IMG/VR virus record: IMGVR_UViG_3300028563_000334
Span: 1-47,403 of that record
Source of the DNA: a virus
Reading direction: 5' to 3' (one strand)
DNA: 47,403 nucleotides
The notes beneath the pieces are model-generated. The model did not search any database and had not been told where the DNA came from. It was given only the letters and a program-made list of their open reading frames with translations. Positions 16,159-23,146 of the stretch are shown here, piece by piece (position 1 is the first letter of the stretch; each line of letters starts with the position of its first letter). Both the position numbers and the translations under genes were made by a program.

Positions 16159-16668
16159 ATGATTTTTAGTTATTTTGAATCAGAAGATAAGCGAGAATAT
16201 AATTCTGAATTATTTGAAAGAAGTTTATTTAATTTAAAATATGGTAAATATATGAGTAAAACTCCTTTTTCATTTATTGAAAGTAATCTTCCTTCTGATA
16301 ATTTTAAAAAATTACCAGTAATTCCAATAAGTATAAAAAATAAAAATAGTGAGCAAGATATTATCCAAGGTCTTATAGATACAGGCTCTGATATAAGTTT
16401 TATCGATGTTTTTGTTGCAAAACAATTAAACCTTTCAATAATTGATACCATATCCGCATCAGGCATCACATATTCAATGGAAAGAAAACCTGTTTGTAAT
16501 GTAAATATAAGTAATGAGGCTATGGATGGAAAATGGCTTAACCTTAATGTTGGTGTAACAGATACTCATCATCCTAATGCACAAATTATTTTAGGTAGAG
16601 ATTTTATCAATACATTTAAATCAGTTACATATGATATAATTAATAATCGAATGATACTTGATTATTAA
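16159..16668 (+). CDS. retropepsin-like aspartic protease
   Basis: The 169-residue protein carries the clan AA signature: GLIDTGSDISFID at 71-83 with catalytic Asp74 in DTG, and IILGRDFIN at 143-151, matching the ILG-(R)-DF strand of gag-type proteases. A single DTG per chain implies that it acts as a dimer. It is preceded by the XRE regulator on the same strand, and the transposase gene ends four bases after it from the opposite side. Bacterial retropepsin-like proteins exist, but their role in phages is not established. It might cleave the linked regulator or host proteins; this is speculation. Confidence 0.8.
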   Translation: MIFSYFESEDKREYNSELFERSLFNLKYGKYMSKTPFSFIESNLPSDNFKKLPVIPISIKNKNSEQDIIQGLIDTGSDISFIDVFVAKQLNLSIIDTISASGITYSMERKPVCNVNISNEAMDGKWLNLNVGVTDTHHPNAQIILGRDFINTFKSVTYDIINNRMILDY

Positions 16669-16672
16669 TTGT

Positions 16673-17827
16673 TTAGTTGTATAATTGCAATACAGAATTT
16701 ATTTCTTCAAACTCACTTATTACTTTTACATATTTACTATAGTAATGATTATTACAATTACCGTAATTCGTCCTGCCATTATTGTGTAAGAACTTCAAAA
16801 AAGCCAATTCAGTTTCCCTATAAGACATTAATCCTTCTTTATCTTCCAGTATCTTCCTACAAATTAAAGTAGTTGTATCAAATTGAAGCTTATTATTGGT
16901 TTCACTATAATATTTCATAAAACTTTTTACTTGTACAATAAATTCATACCATTTGGCATAAGTACCTAAATATTTAGTCGATACACCTTTTAAATGACGA
17001 TTTACAAAATCCTTAAATCCCTTTGTATATGCATTCACTGTTTGGTTATGTACTACAGGATTTTGAAAATTGATATGTTGTTTGGCCATGAATGTCTCAT
17101 GATTTAAGTCATTAATATTATCCTTGAAATATGACTTATATGTCGGGTGCTTATCGGTATAAATATTTGAGTTATTAAATCTGTCATTTCCAAAATATTT
17201 CTTTAAATCTTCTTTGCTTGTCCTACCCATATGAGATTTATATAATTCTAAATTACCTTGTTTCCTGCCATAAGCAAAGAATAGTTTTACATTATAATTG
17301 GAATCACCTACTTGATTTCTTCTCCAATTTTTATAAGCCCTTTTATCATCCGATAAATTTAATTTTCTTCCTTTTCTACTTATCATAAAATATGCCTCAT
17401 CAAATTCAATATCTTCATTATTAAATGAAGGTGATACAATATTCATAGCTGATATAAGCTTTTGTCTCCAATTAAATACCGTCTGTTCAGAGACATTTAA
17501 TTTCTTTTTTATGACTTTTAACGAACTAATATTCAGGCTAAGAAAATCATCAACAAAATCATTCCATTTATTCAATTTATGAATACCAGATAATACAGAT
17601 TTTGATTTATAAGTAAAAGATTTCTTACAATCCTTACATAAAAACCTGTTAATACCATTTCTCGTACCATTTTTAATAATATTCTTTGAACCACAATGAG
17701 GACAAACGGACATATCAGTATGATGTTCATCAAATATACTATATGTAGATTTGATATAATTTATCAATTCCCTTTTCTGATTAACATCTAAGTTTTCAAT
17801 CTTGTCTTTTATACTTTCAATTTTCAT
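16673..17827 (-). CDS. IS1595-family transposase (ISXO2-like DDE)
   Basis: The 384-residue protein has a CPHC...CKDC zinc ribbon at 42-67, a helix-turn-helix around 105-120, and the ISXO2-like catalytic domain: IEFDEAYF (Asp143), NIYTDKHPTYK (Asp225) and NQTVNAYTKGFKDFVNRHL, where the third residue is Asn or Glu in this family. The full length suggests an intact enzyme. I found no clear terminal inverted repeats or target duplication within about 150 bases on either side, so it may be an insertion sequence with degenerate ends or a domesticated transposase. Confidence 0.88.
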   Translation of the reverse strand: MKIESIKDKIENLDVNQKRELINYIKSTYSIFDEHHTDMSVCPHCGSKNIIKNGTRNGINRFLCKDCKKSFTYKSKSVLSGIHKLNKWNDFVDDFLSLNISSLKVIKKKLNVSEQTVFNWRQKLISAMNIVSPSFNNEDIEFDEAYFMISRKGRKLNLSDDKRAYKNWRRNQVGDSNYNVKLFFAYGRKQGNLELYKSHMGRTSKEDLKKYFGNDRFNNSNIYTDKHPTYKSYFKDNINDLNHETFMAKQHINFQNPVVHNQTVNAYTKGFKDFVNRHLKGVSTKYLGTYAKWYEFIVQVKSFMKYYSETNNKLQFDTTTLICRKILEDKEGLMSYRETELAFLKFLHNNGRTNYGNCNNHYYSKYVKVISEFEEINSVLQLYN

Positions 17828-17951
17828 AATAATATAATTTATACAATATTATACGAAAATCATTACTTAAATGTTACAAAATGTTTGATAAATTTTATAT
17901 TATTTTAAACAATAAAAATTATAAATAATTATAATTTTTTATAACTGACAT

Positions 17952-17961
17952 AGTATTTATA
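17952..17961 (+). promoter_or_regulatory. putative late-type promoter motif
   Basis: AGTATTTATA, 7 bases before the ATG at 17969. The 141-base gap between the transposase and this gene otherwise contains an AT-only hairpin (17914-17923 with 17930-17939). Confidence 0.35.
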
Positions 17962-17968
17962 TGAAATT

Positions 17969-18511
17969 ATGAATATTATGAAAACTTTAAAATTTATTTT
18001 CTTAACTTGGCTTATTAATGCTTGGAAATATATACAAGAAAAGATAAGACTTATGATAATTAGGACATTAAAGAATGTTTCAGATAGTTTGTTAAAGTAC
18101 TACTATATAGAATTTAGATTTTTTACGATGGACAATCAAAATTCATATAAACTACCTATGATTACTCATGTTGTAGATTTAAATGAAGCCATTCATTTAC
18201 AACAAAATATATATGATGCTTTAAGGGATAGAAAATTTAACGTTACTGATACTAAATCACCTCAAGAAATATTTGACCTTAATAAAACTATTGAAGAAAT
18301 AAATGTTTCACAGCAAATAAATGGTTATGTTACAATAAGGATAATATTAGACACAATTGATATTAAAAATGGTATAACATCTGTATATCACAAAAACAAA
18401 AAAGATATAAAAGAATTCAAAGTAAATATCATTGGAAAAGAAAAAATACCCTTTGAATTAATCAAAGATTTATTTGTAATTGAATTAAATAAATCAGCAT
18501 TAGAAAGCTAG
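17969..18511 (+). CDS. hypothetical protein with N-terminal hydrophobic segment
   Basis: A 180-residue protein. Residues 6-20 are hydrophobic (LKFIFLTWLINAW) and may insert in the membrane, followed by a basic stretch; the rest is a soluble alpha/beta region rich in Lys, Asp and Ile. Ends with a TAG stop. No family recognised. It lies in the accessory island between the transposase and another membrane-anchored protein. Confidence 0.6.
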   Translation: MNIMKTLKFIFLTWLINAWKYIQEKIRLMIIRTLKNVSDSLLKYYYIEFRFFTMDNQNSYKLPMITHVVDLNEAIHLQQNIYDALRDRKFNVTDTKSPQEIFDLNKTIEEINVSQQINGYVTIRIILDTIDIKNGITSVYHKNKKDIKEFKVNIIGKEKIPFELIKDLFVIELNKSALES

Positions 18512-18569
18512 AATTTATTATGACCGATAGCATTGCTAATAATTTGAAATAATTGCATTAATCGAAATT

Positions 18570-19202
18570 ATGACTATAGATACAAACATTTCTATTGCTA
18601 ATATTTTGCAAATATTTATTAGTCTAATAACACTTTGTTTAGCCTTTAAAATATCAAAAAAATTATTGCCTGATGAATTAAAAAAGAGACAATTAGAATC
18701 AGTTTTAGATCTTATAAAGGAATTAAATAATTTTTCTTTTAGCATTGAAATAAATCGAATAAATAAAAATATGTCTGGTTCTTCTTTTGGTTTGAATAAC
18801 ATGAATTTATTTGTGTTCTCAAGATACATAGAAGGACTTACAACACCAGGAATAATGGAAGCAGAAGTTATATTTAAAGATTGTTCTCAATTATTTAATG
18901 CGAGTAAATATCTTAGTAATCCGTTATTGCCCGCACAAATTGCTAATCAAATTGAAGCTATTTTTAATAAAGGTATGATTAATTTTGATTATAGCGATAT
19001 TGAAAATGAAGAACTATATGTTGTAATTATAGATGCATATAATGATATTCAATATAATGGACAAGGAAATTTATTTCGTGCCTCATCGTTATGCTTTTCT
19101 CATTTAAAAGAACTTATTATTGAAGTTGATAAATTAAACTTCATACTAAAAAAATGGTGTGATAAAAATAATTTAAAAAATCTTAATTTTAAAAATAACT
19201 GA
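18570..19202 (+). CDS. membrane-anchored hypothetical protein
   Basis: A 210-residue protein with one N-terminal membrane span (ILQIFISLITLCLAF, 12-26) and a helical cytoplasmic-looking domain with several Phe and Tyr. The layout resembles bacterial DUF4760-like proteins of unknown role. No firm family. It is the last gene of the accessory island before the tail genes resume. Confidence 0.6.
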   Translation: MTIDTNISIANILQIFISLITLCLAFKISKKLLPDELKKRQLESVLDLIKELNNFSFSIEINRINKNMSGSSFGLNNMNLFVFSRYIEGLTTPGIMEAEVIFKDCSQLFNASKYLSNPLLPAQIANQIEAIFNKGMINFDYSDIENEELYVVIIDAYNDIQYNGQGNLFRASSLCFSHLKELIIEVDKLNFILKKWCDKNNLKNLNFKNN

Positions 19203-19238
19203 TCTTATAGCTTTAATAATCAATTTATCTAAATAATA

Positions 19239-19248
19239 ACTATTTATA
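19239..19248 (+). promoter_or_regulatory. putative late promoter motif
   Basis: ACTATTTATA followed by TATACT, 46 bases upstream of the gp15-like start at 19295. Same motif as in front of the sheath and tape measure genes. Confidence 0.5.
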
Positions 19249-19294
19249 TATACTATCAACCATATTTTAGAGTTGAACCATATTATTTTACATA

Positions 19295-20068
19295 ATGCAA
19301 AAAAATATTTATCAGCATAAGCCTAAATATACATTAAATCTTGATCCTCCAAAACCTGGAAATGAATATCTTAAATATGGGTTTGATAGAATTGAAGAAT
19401 TGATGAAATTAACAGACCAAAAAACAAAATATTTTCCAAGGACAATATTATTAGAAAATATAGATCAATCAGTATTTGATTATGTTAATGATGATAAGAT
19501 GAAATTATATCTTAATGGCAAACAAGCACCTGTTTTTTATCTTGAGAATGAAAGATGGGGGGATTTTCAAAAGACTTGGAAATTTATGGATAATGATAAT
19601 AATGTTCCGACACCATATATTACTATTCGAAGAATAAATAAAGAAATAGGTACAAGATTAGGACTTAAATATCGTGTTCCACAACCAAGAAAATTTGCTT
19701 ATTTAGATGTGCCGATATTAGATAATGGTCAAATAATATATCTTCGTTTTAAAATTCCTGAACCTACTAATGTTGATTTAACTTATGATGTATCATTATT
19801 TACTAAATATAGAGAAGATGTAAATCTTTATGATGAACAAATATTAAAATTATTTACTTCTCGTCAAACATATACTTTTATTAAAGGAAATCCATGTCCA
19901 ATATTACTAGAAGGAATGATGGAAGCTAATACAATTGAAAATATTGATGGTGATAAATTTTATATGGCCAAATATACCATTAAAATCTTAGGCTTTATTC
20001 AAGATGAAAAAGAATTTGAAATTGTTAAAACAAGTAGAAAACCTACAATAGGAATTGGATTAATATAA
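19295..20068 (+). CDS. tail sheath stabiliser/terminator, T4 gp15-like
   Basis: The 257-residue protein has FPRTILLENIDQSVFDYV near residues 47-64, PTPYITIRR, then a beta-rich core with YLDVPIL, IIYLRFKIPEPTNVDLTYDVSLFTKYREDVN, FTSRQTYTFI and PILLEGM...AKYTIKILGFI. This order fits the gp15-like tail completion family of T4-like phages, which caps the sheath-tube end and joins it to the neck. Support is from the layout of strands and the position within tail genes, not from a computed alignment. The 3' end overlaps the following minus-strand 58-residue gene by 9 bases. Confidence 0.55.
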   Translation: MQKNIYQHKPKYTLNLDPPKPGNEYLKYGFDRIEELMKLTDQKTKYFPRTILLENIDQSVFDYVNDDKMKLYLNGKQAPVFYLENERWGDFQKTWKFMDNDNNVPTPYITIRRINKEIGTRLGLKYRVPQPRKFAYLDVPILDNGQIIYLRFKIPEPTNVDLTYDVSLFTKYREDVNLYDEQILKLFTSRQTYTFIKGNPCPILLEGMMEANTIENIDGDKFYMAKYTIKILGFIQDEKEFEIVKTSRKPTIGIGLI

Positions 20069-20236
20069 TGGCGGATATGTAACCCAAGGATTATCGTTTA
20101 GATTATTTTTTAATTCCACATAAGCTTTTTCGATTAAATATATTAGCCTTAATGATACATCATTATAATTATCTGAATCAATTATATTATTTATAAGATA
20201 ACATAATTTAAGTGATAATAATTTAGTTTTTTTCAT
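20060..20236 (-). CDS. small hypothetical protein, 58 residues
   Basis: A short frame that starts MKKTKLLSLKLCYLIN and ends WVTYPPLY. It shares codon use with neighbours. Its ATG overlaps the stop of the upstream 55-residue gene (ATGA), a typical coupled junction, which supports both being real. Both start MKK(T/S)K and have an LCY, so they may be diverged paralogues. Function unknown. Confidence 0.5.
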   Translation of the reverse strand: MKKTKLLSLKLCYLINNIIDSDNYNDVSLRLIYLIEKAYVELKNNLNDNPWVTYPPLY

Positions 20237-20400
20237 TTAATATAATTTAAGTCAATATGATAATAATAGATACTCTTTTGATAAATATATAAATCATAAT
20301 ATGAAACATATTTAGGTTTTAATATTATTGGATATGAATTAATATCATAGTCAATACCATAACATAACTGCATTATCAAATTATTTTTAGATTTTTTCAT
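20233..20400 (-). CDS. small hypothetical protein, 55 residues
   Basis: Short Tyr-rich frame starting MKKSKNNLIMQLCYGIDYD, coupled by ATGA to the 58-residue frame. A TAnnTTTG-like box (TATTTTTG) sits just before the ATG, but no matching -33 box is clear. The upstream 200 bases carry the repeats listed separately. Confidence 0.5.
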   Translation of the reverse strand: MKKSKNNLIMQLCYGIDYDINSYPIILKPKYVSYYDLYIYQKSIYYYHIDLNYIK

Positions 20401-20415
20401 TTTACAAAAATACTA

Positions 20416-20444
20416 AAAAGTATCGTATAATGCACCTTTTATAT
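20416..20444. repeat. 29-base imperfect direct repeat, copy 1
   Basis: AAAAGTATCGTATAATGCAC followed by CTTTTATAT. The copy at 20478-20506 matches at about 25 of 29 positions, and a partial third copy (AAAGTATCATATA) is at 20581-20593. Each copy contains an inverted AAAAGT...ACTTTT (AAAAGT...ACCTTTT here), so it could be a protein-binding site or RNA hairpin. Confidence 0.6.
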
Positions 20445-20477
20445 AATTTTTTTCATGATTTATATTCAATAGCATAT

Positions 20478-20506
20478 AAAAGTATCGCATAGTGCACTTT
20501 TCATAT
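20478..20506. repeat. 29-base imperfect direct repeat, copy 2
   Basis: AAAAGTATCGCATAGTGCAC followed by TTTTCATAT. It pairs as AAAAGT/ACTTTT around a 12-base centre. The stretch 20401-20602 holds no gene that I can support. Confidence 0.6.
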
Positions 20507-20602
20507 TAAAAAACATATAATAATATTATTCATGATGCATTTAGCATAAAATTATTTAATTATTATGATATATTTAGCATAAAGTATCATATATAATAAT
20601 TT

Positions 20603-21394
20603 TTATTGATCAAAATAAGTTTGAGTTAAATAATTAAATGTGTTACCTGAAGGAAAATTCTGTTGTTTTTGTGGTAGAATATCTAATGATCTATTAAACT
20701 TATCGATATAATTATTATTTACAACTTCAAGAGGTGTTATATTTGCTATGTTAGTAACAAAATTAAAACTTCTATTACTAATATTAATATTTACTTTATA
20801 ATAATATTTTTCATCAGTAGGCATATTAACATTTTCGTTATTATAAAATAAATGCAATTTACCTAATTTAGCATTAAAAAAACTATATCTTATATAATAA
20901 TTAATGGTATTACCTGTTATACTATTAATAATATTTATTGGAATATATAATAATGATAATTGTTTATTAGCTGCTATAGATATGTTATATATTGAATTAG
21001 TATCATTTCCTAGAATAGTAAAATAGTTAGTTGTTATCTTATTTTGAGTATTTGCATTAAATGAATCATATAAATCAATAATATAAAAACTATTTTTATA
21101 ACTAGTTCTATTAAATATAATATCATCATTAATAAATCCAATAGCAGTATAATTAGTAATATATGAAGTAATACCACTATAATTAAAACTTATATTTATA
21201 TTGTCATAATTTTTAAATTTAAATTTTTCAATATCATTGCTTTCATTAATACTATCATTTGTGGCTTTATTAATATAAGAATCTAATGCATCTTGTTCAC
21301 CAACAGTGCTAATATTATATGATAAAGGAATATTAATACTTTTATCTAAACCATTATTTAAAAATTTAAATTGTGTAATTTTCATATTATTCAC
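20603..21394 (-). CDS. putative tail/baseplate structural protein
   Basis: A 263-residue, Asn/Ile/Tyr-rich beta protein with no motif recognised. The composition (many Asn, Ser, Tyr; few Cys) is that of tail fibre or baseplate proteins, and it follows the 386-residue structural gene after six bases. It probably forms part of the same particle. Function by context only. Confidence 0.5.
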   Translation of the reverse strand: MNNMKITQFKFLNNGLDKSINIPLSYNISTVGEQDALDSYINKATNDSINESNDIEKFKFKNYDNINISFNYSGITSYITNYTAIGFINDDIIFNRTSYKNSFYIIDLYDSFNANTQNKITTNYFTILGNDTNSIYNISIAANKQLSLLYIPINIINSITGNTINYYIRYSFFNAKLGKLHLFYNNENVNMPTDEKYYYKVNINISNRSFNFVTNIANITPLEVVNNNYIDKFNRSLDILPQKQQNFPSGNTFNYLTQTYFDQ

Positions 21395-21400
21395 TGTATT

Positions 21401-22561
21401 TTATGCACATGGTTTACCGATATTTGTTAAATCACTATTAGGCAAATTGCTTGTTATACTTGGATCACCATATTTAATACTACTAAATATTCTATTTGTA
21501 GTATCATCATTTAAATATGGTATAACATCAAAGATTATATTAGCAAACAAATATCTTTTTTTATTAACAAATGGATAATCTACACCTATTCCAGATATTG
21601 GATCTATAAATCCTTGATCTAAAATATCTCTCCAAACATAATTTCCATTTTCAATATTTGTTGCATAATTTGGAATACTTGCTACTTCATCATATGTTGT
21701 ACCAGAAATATTAACAAGACTTAAATCATCTGAAAAATATCTTAATTTTAATGGTATTAATGGTTCATATTTCCACATCACATTAACAATAGTATTACCA
21801 GAAATTATAGGGGTTTTTATATAATATTCTTGGTTTTGTAATTGTGTTTGAAAAAATTGAGTACTAATATATTGAATATTATCACCATATATTCTATCAT
21901 TAATATTTAATGTTTGACCAGTAAATCCAATTATTGAGGTATTTCCACTAATATCAAATTTGGTACTGTATGTAGTCTCAGTATTACCACTACCATTACT
22001 AGTAGGCTTATATTGTAAATAAAGATAAAGATCAGTTAATGGAAAATTAAAATTATCTCTATAATCTATTACATCAACATCAATATTAAGATTAAAAGCA
22101 ATATCTTGATCATTATATATATTTGTTGAGAATCCGGCAGTATATAATTCAATATTATTTGGTTTTCCAATTACATCAAAATATCTTATATATTGATTTA
22201 TTCCTGATATTGTAGTTAATTGTGTATAACCTGAAAAACTTGGTTTAACTAAGTAAATATCAAAACTATTGAATAGATTTTTATTATTAATTGCTTTTGG
22301 TAAAAATAAGTCAGAAATATTACTATAATTTAGTGTTAAACCATTTAATAATGATAAATATTGTATTTTTCCATATAATCTATAAATTTCAGTTGCTTGT
22401 CTCTCATTATCAAATACTTTACTCACATCCAATACATTTCTTGCATCAAATTCAGTTAATAAATCATTATTCTGAGATAATTGTAATTTAATATAATTAT
22501 CTGCATTAACTGAATTTGTATTTTTTGCTGAACCTAATTGAATAGAATATTGATAATCCAT
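21401..22561 (-). CDS. putative baseplate/tail structural protein
   Basis: A 386-residue protein dominated by strands and rich in Asn, Thr, Gly and Tyr. It contains repeated 'ISGNT' turns (about 200-300), common in beta-sandwich modules of tail fibres. A late-type motif lies 24 bases upstream and the preceding gene ends in a strong terminator, so it starts its own transcript. No family identified. Confidence 0.5.
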   Translation of the reverse strand: MDYQYSIQLGSAKNTNSVNADNYIKLQLSQNNDLLTEFDARNVLDVSKVFDNERQATEIYRLYGKIQYLSLLNGLTLNYSNISDLFLPKAINNKNLFNSFDIYLVKPSFSGYTQLTTISGINQYIRYFDVIGKPNNIELYTAGFSTNIYNDQDIAFNLNIDVDVIDYRDNFNFPLTDLYLYLQYKPTSNGSGNTETTYSTKFDISGNTSIIGFTGQTLNINDRIYGDNIQYISTQFFQTQLQNQEYYIKTPIISGNTIVNVMWKYEPLIPLKLRYFSDDLSLVNISGTTYDEVASIPNYATNIENGNYVWRDILDQGFIDPISGIGVDYPFVNKKRYLFANIIFDVIPYLNDDTTNRIFSSIKYGDPSITSNLPNSDLTNIGKPCA

Positions 22562-22585
22562 TTATAAAATAATATAACCTTTTGT

Positions 22586-22595
22586 TATAAATAGA
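22586..22595 (-). promoter_or_regulatory. putative late promoter motif
   Basis: In the direction of the 386-residue gene it reads TCTATTTATA, 24 bases before the ATG. Confidence 0.45.
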
Positions 22596-22602
22596 TTAAA
22601 AT

Positions 22603-22637
22603 AAAAAACTCCCCACGATAATTAGTTAAGGGAGTTT
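22603..22637 (-). terminator. intrinsic terminator after the lipoprotein gene
   Basis: On the minus strand AAACTCCC (22637-22630) pairs with GGGAGTTT (22613-22606) around a 16-base loop, followed by a T-rich tract (TTTTTTATTTTA from 22608 down). It ends the 133-residue lipoprotein transcript 20 bases after its stop. Confidence 0.8.
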
Positions 22638-22658
22638 AATTATATATAAATTTTAATA

Positions 22659-23060
22659 TTATTGTTTTTGATAAACAAAAGTTAAATTATAATTATTATA
22701 TAAATATAATAATCCTTGATTAATATTTGAACTTTGTGTTATTGTAAAATCATATGCAACACCAGTTATATCATCAAATTGATAAATAAGTAAATGTTCA
22801 TTTTTTATTTCCCATATTAAATTTTGATATTCTCCAGTTGTTGTTAAATCTTTATTTAAGCCAAATGTTTTAACAGTAAAATTTTGTTGTATACCTTTAG
22901 AATCTAATACTTTTGTTAATTTCCAAGTACCAACATATGGTAGCCAAGAAGGATTAATTGTTTTAATAACCGATTGATCTGGAGAAATATTTTCTTTTTT
23001 ACAATTTGTAAATATTGTTACAAATAATATTAAACTTACAAAATAAATAATTTTTTTCAT
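22659..23060 (-). CDS. putative lipoprotein, lipocalin-like
   Basis: The 133-residue protein starts KKIIYFVSLILFVTIFTNC, a lipoprotein signal with the lipidated Cys at residue 20. The mature part (VGTWKLTKVLDSKG...) has the opening strand of lipocalin-like DUF proteins of Bacteroidota. It has its own terminator and lies between baseplate genes. A phage lipoprotein in the host envelope may act in superinfection exclusion; this is an inference from similar cases, not shown here. Confidence 0.65.
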   Translation of the reverse strand: MKKIIYFVSLILFVTIFTNCKKENISPDQSVIKTINPSWLPYVGTWKLTKVLDSKGIQQNFTVKTFGLNKDLTTTGEYQNLIWEIKNEHLLIYQFDDITGVAYDFTITQSSNINQGLLYLYNNYNLTFVYQKQ

Positions 23061-23146
23061 GTTTTTAAATTTTTAATTATTAATATTTTTTATTTGTATA
23101 TATGTACGAAAAAAATATTTTTTTGTTATAAAAAAATATAAATATT

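Noticed and set aside
16669-16872. 67-codon plus-strand frame after the protease
   Set aside because: It is the shadow of the transposase C-terminus; the transposase has catalytic motifs and is clearly the real gene.
18509-18511. Recoding of TAG or TGA as in some large phages
   Set aside because: TAG ends the 180-residue gene, and TGA ends genes such as the TnpB-related one; reading frames of known families are not broken by internal TAG or TGA.
18536-18829. 97-codon minus-strand frame
   Set aside because: Opposite to the 210-residue membrane protein, whose hydrophobic anchor and codon pattern are more gene-like.
20416-20593. CRISPR-like repeats
   Set aside because: Only two full copies and one partial copy, which are diverged, unevenly spaced and without Cas genes.
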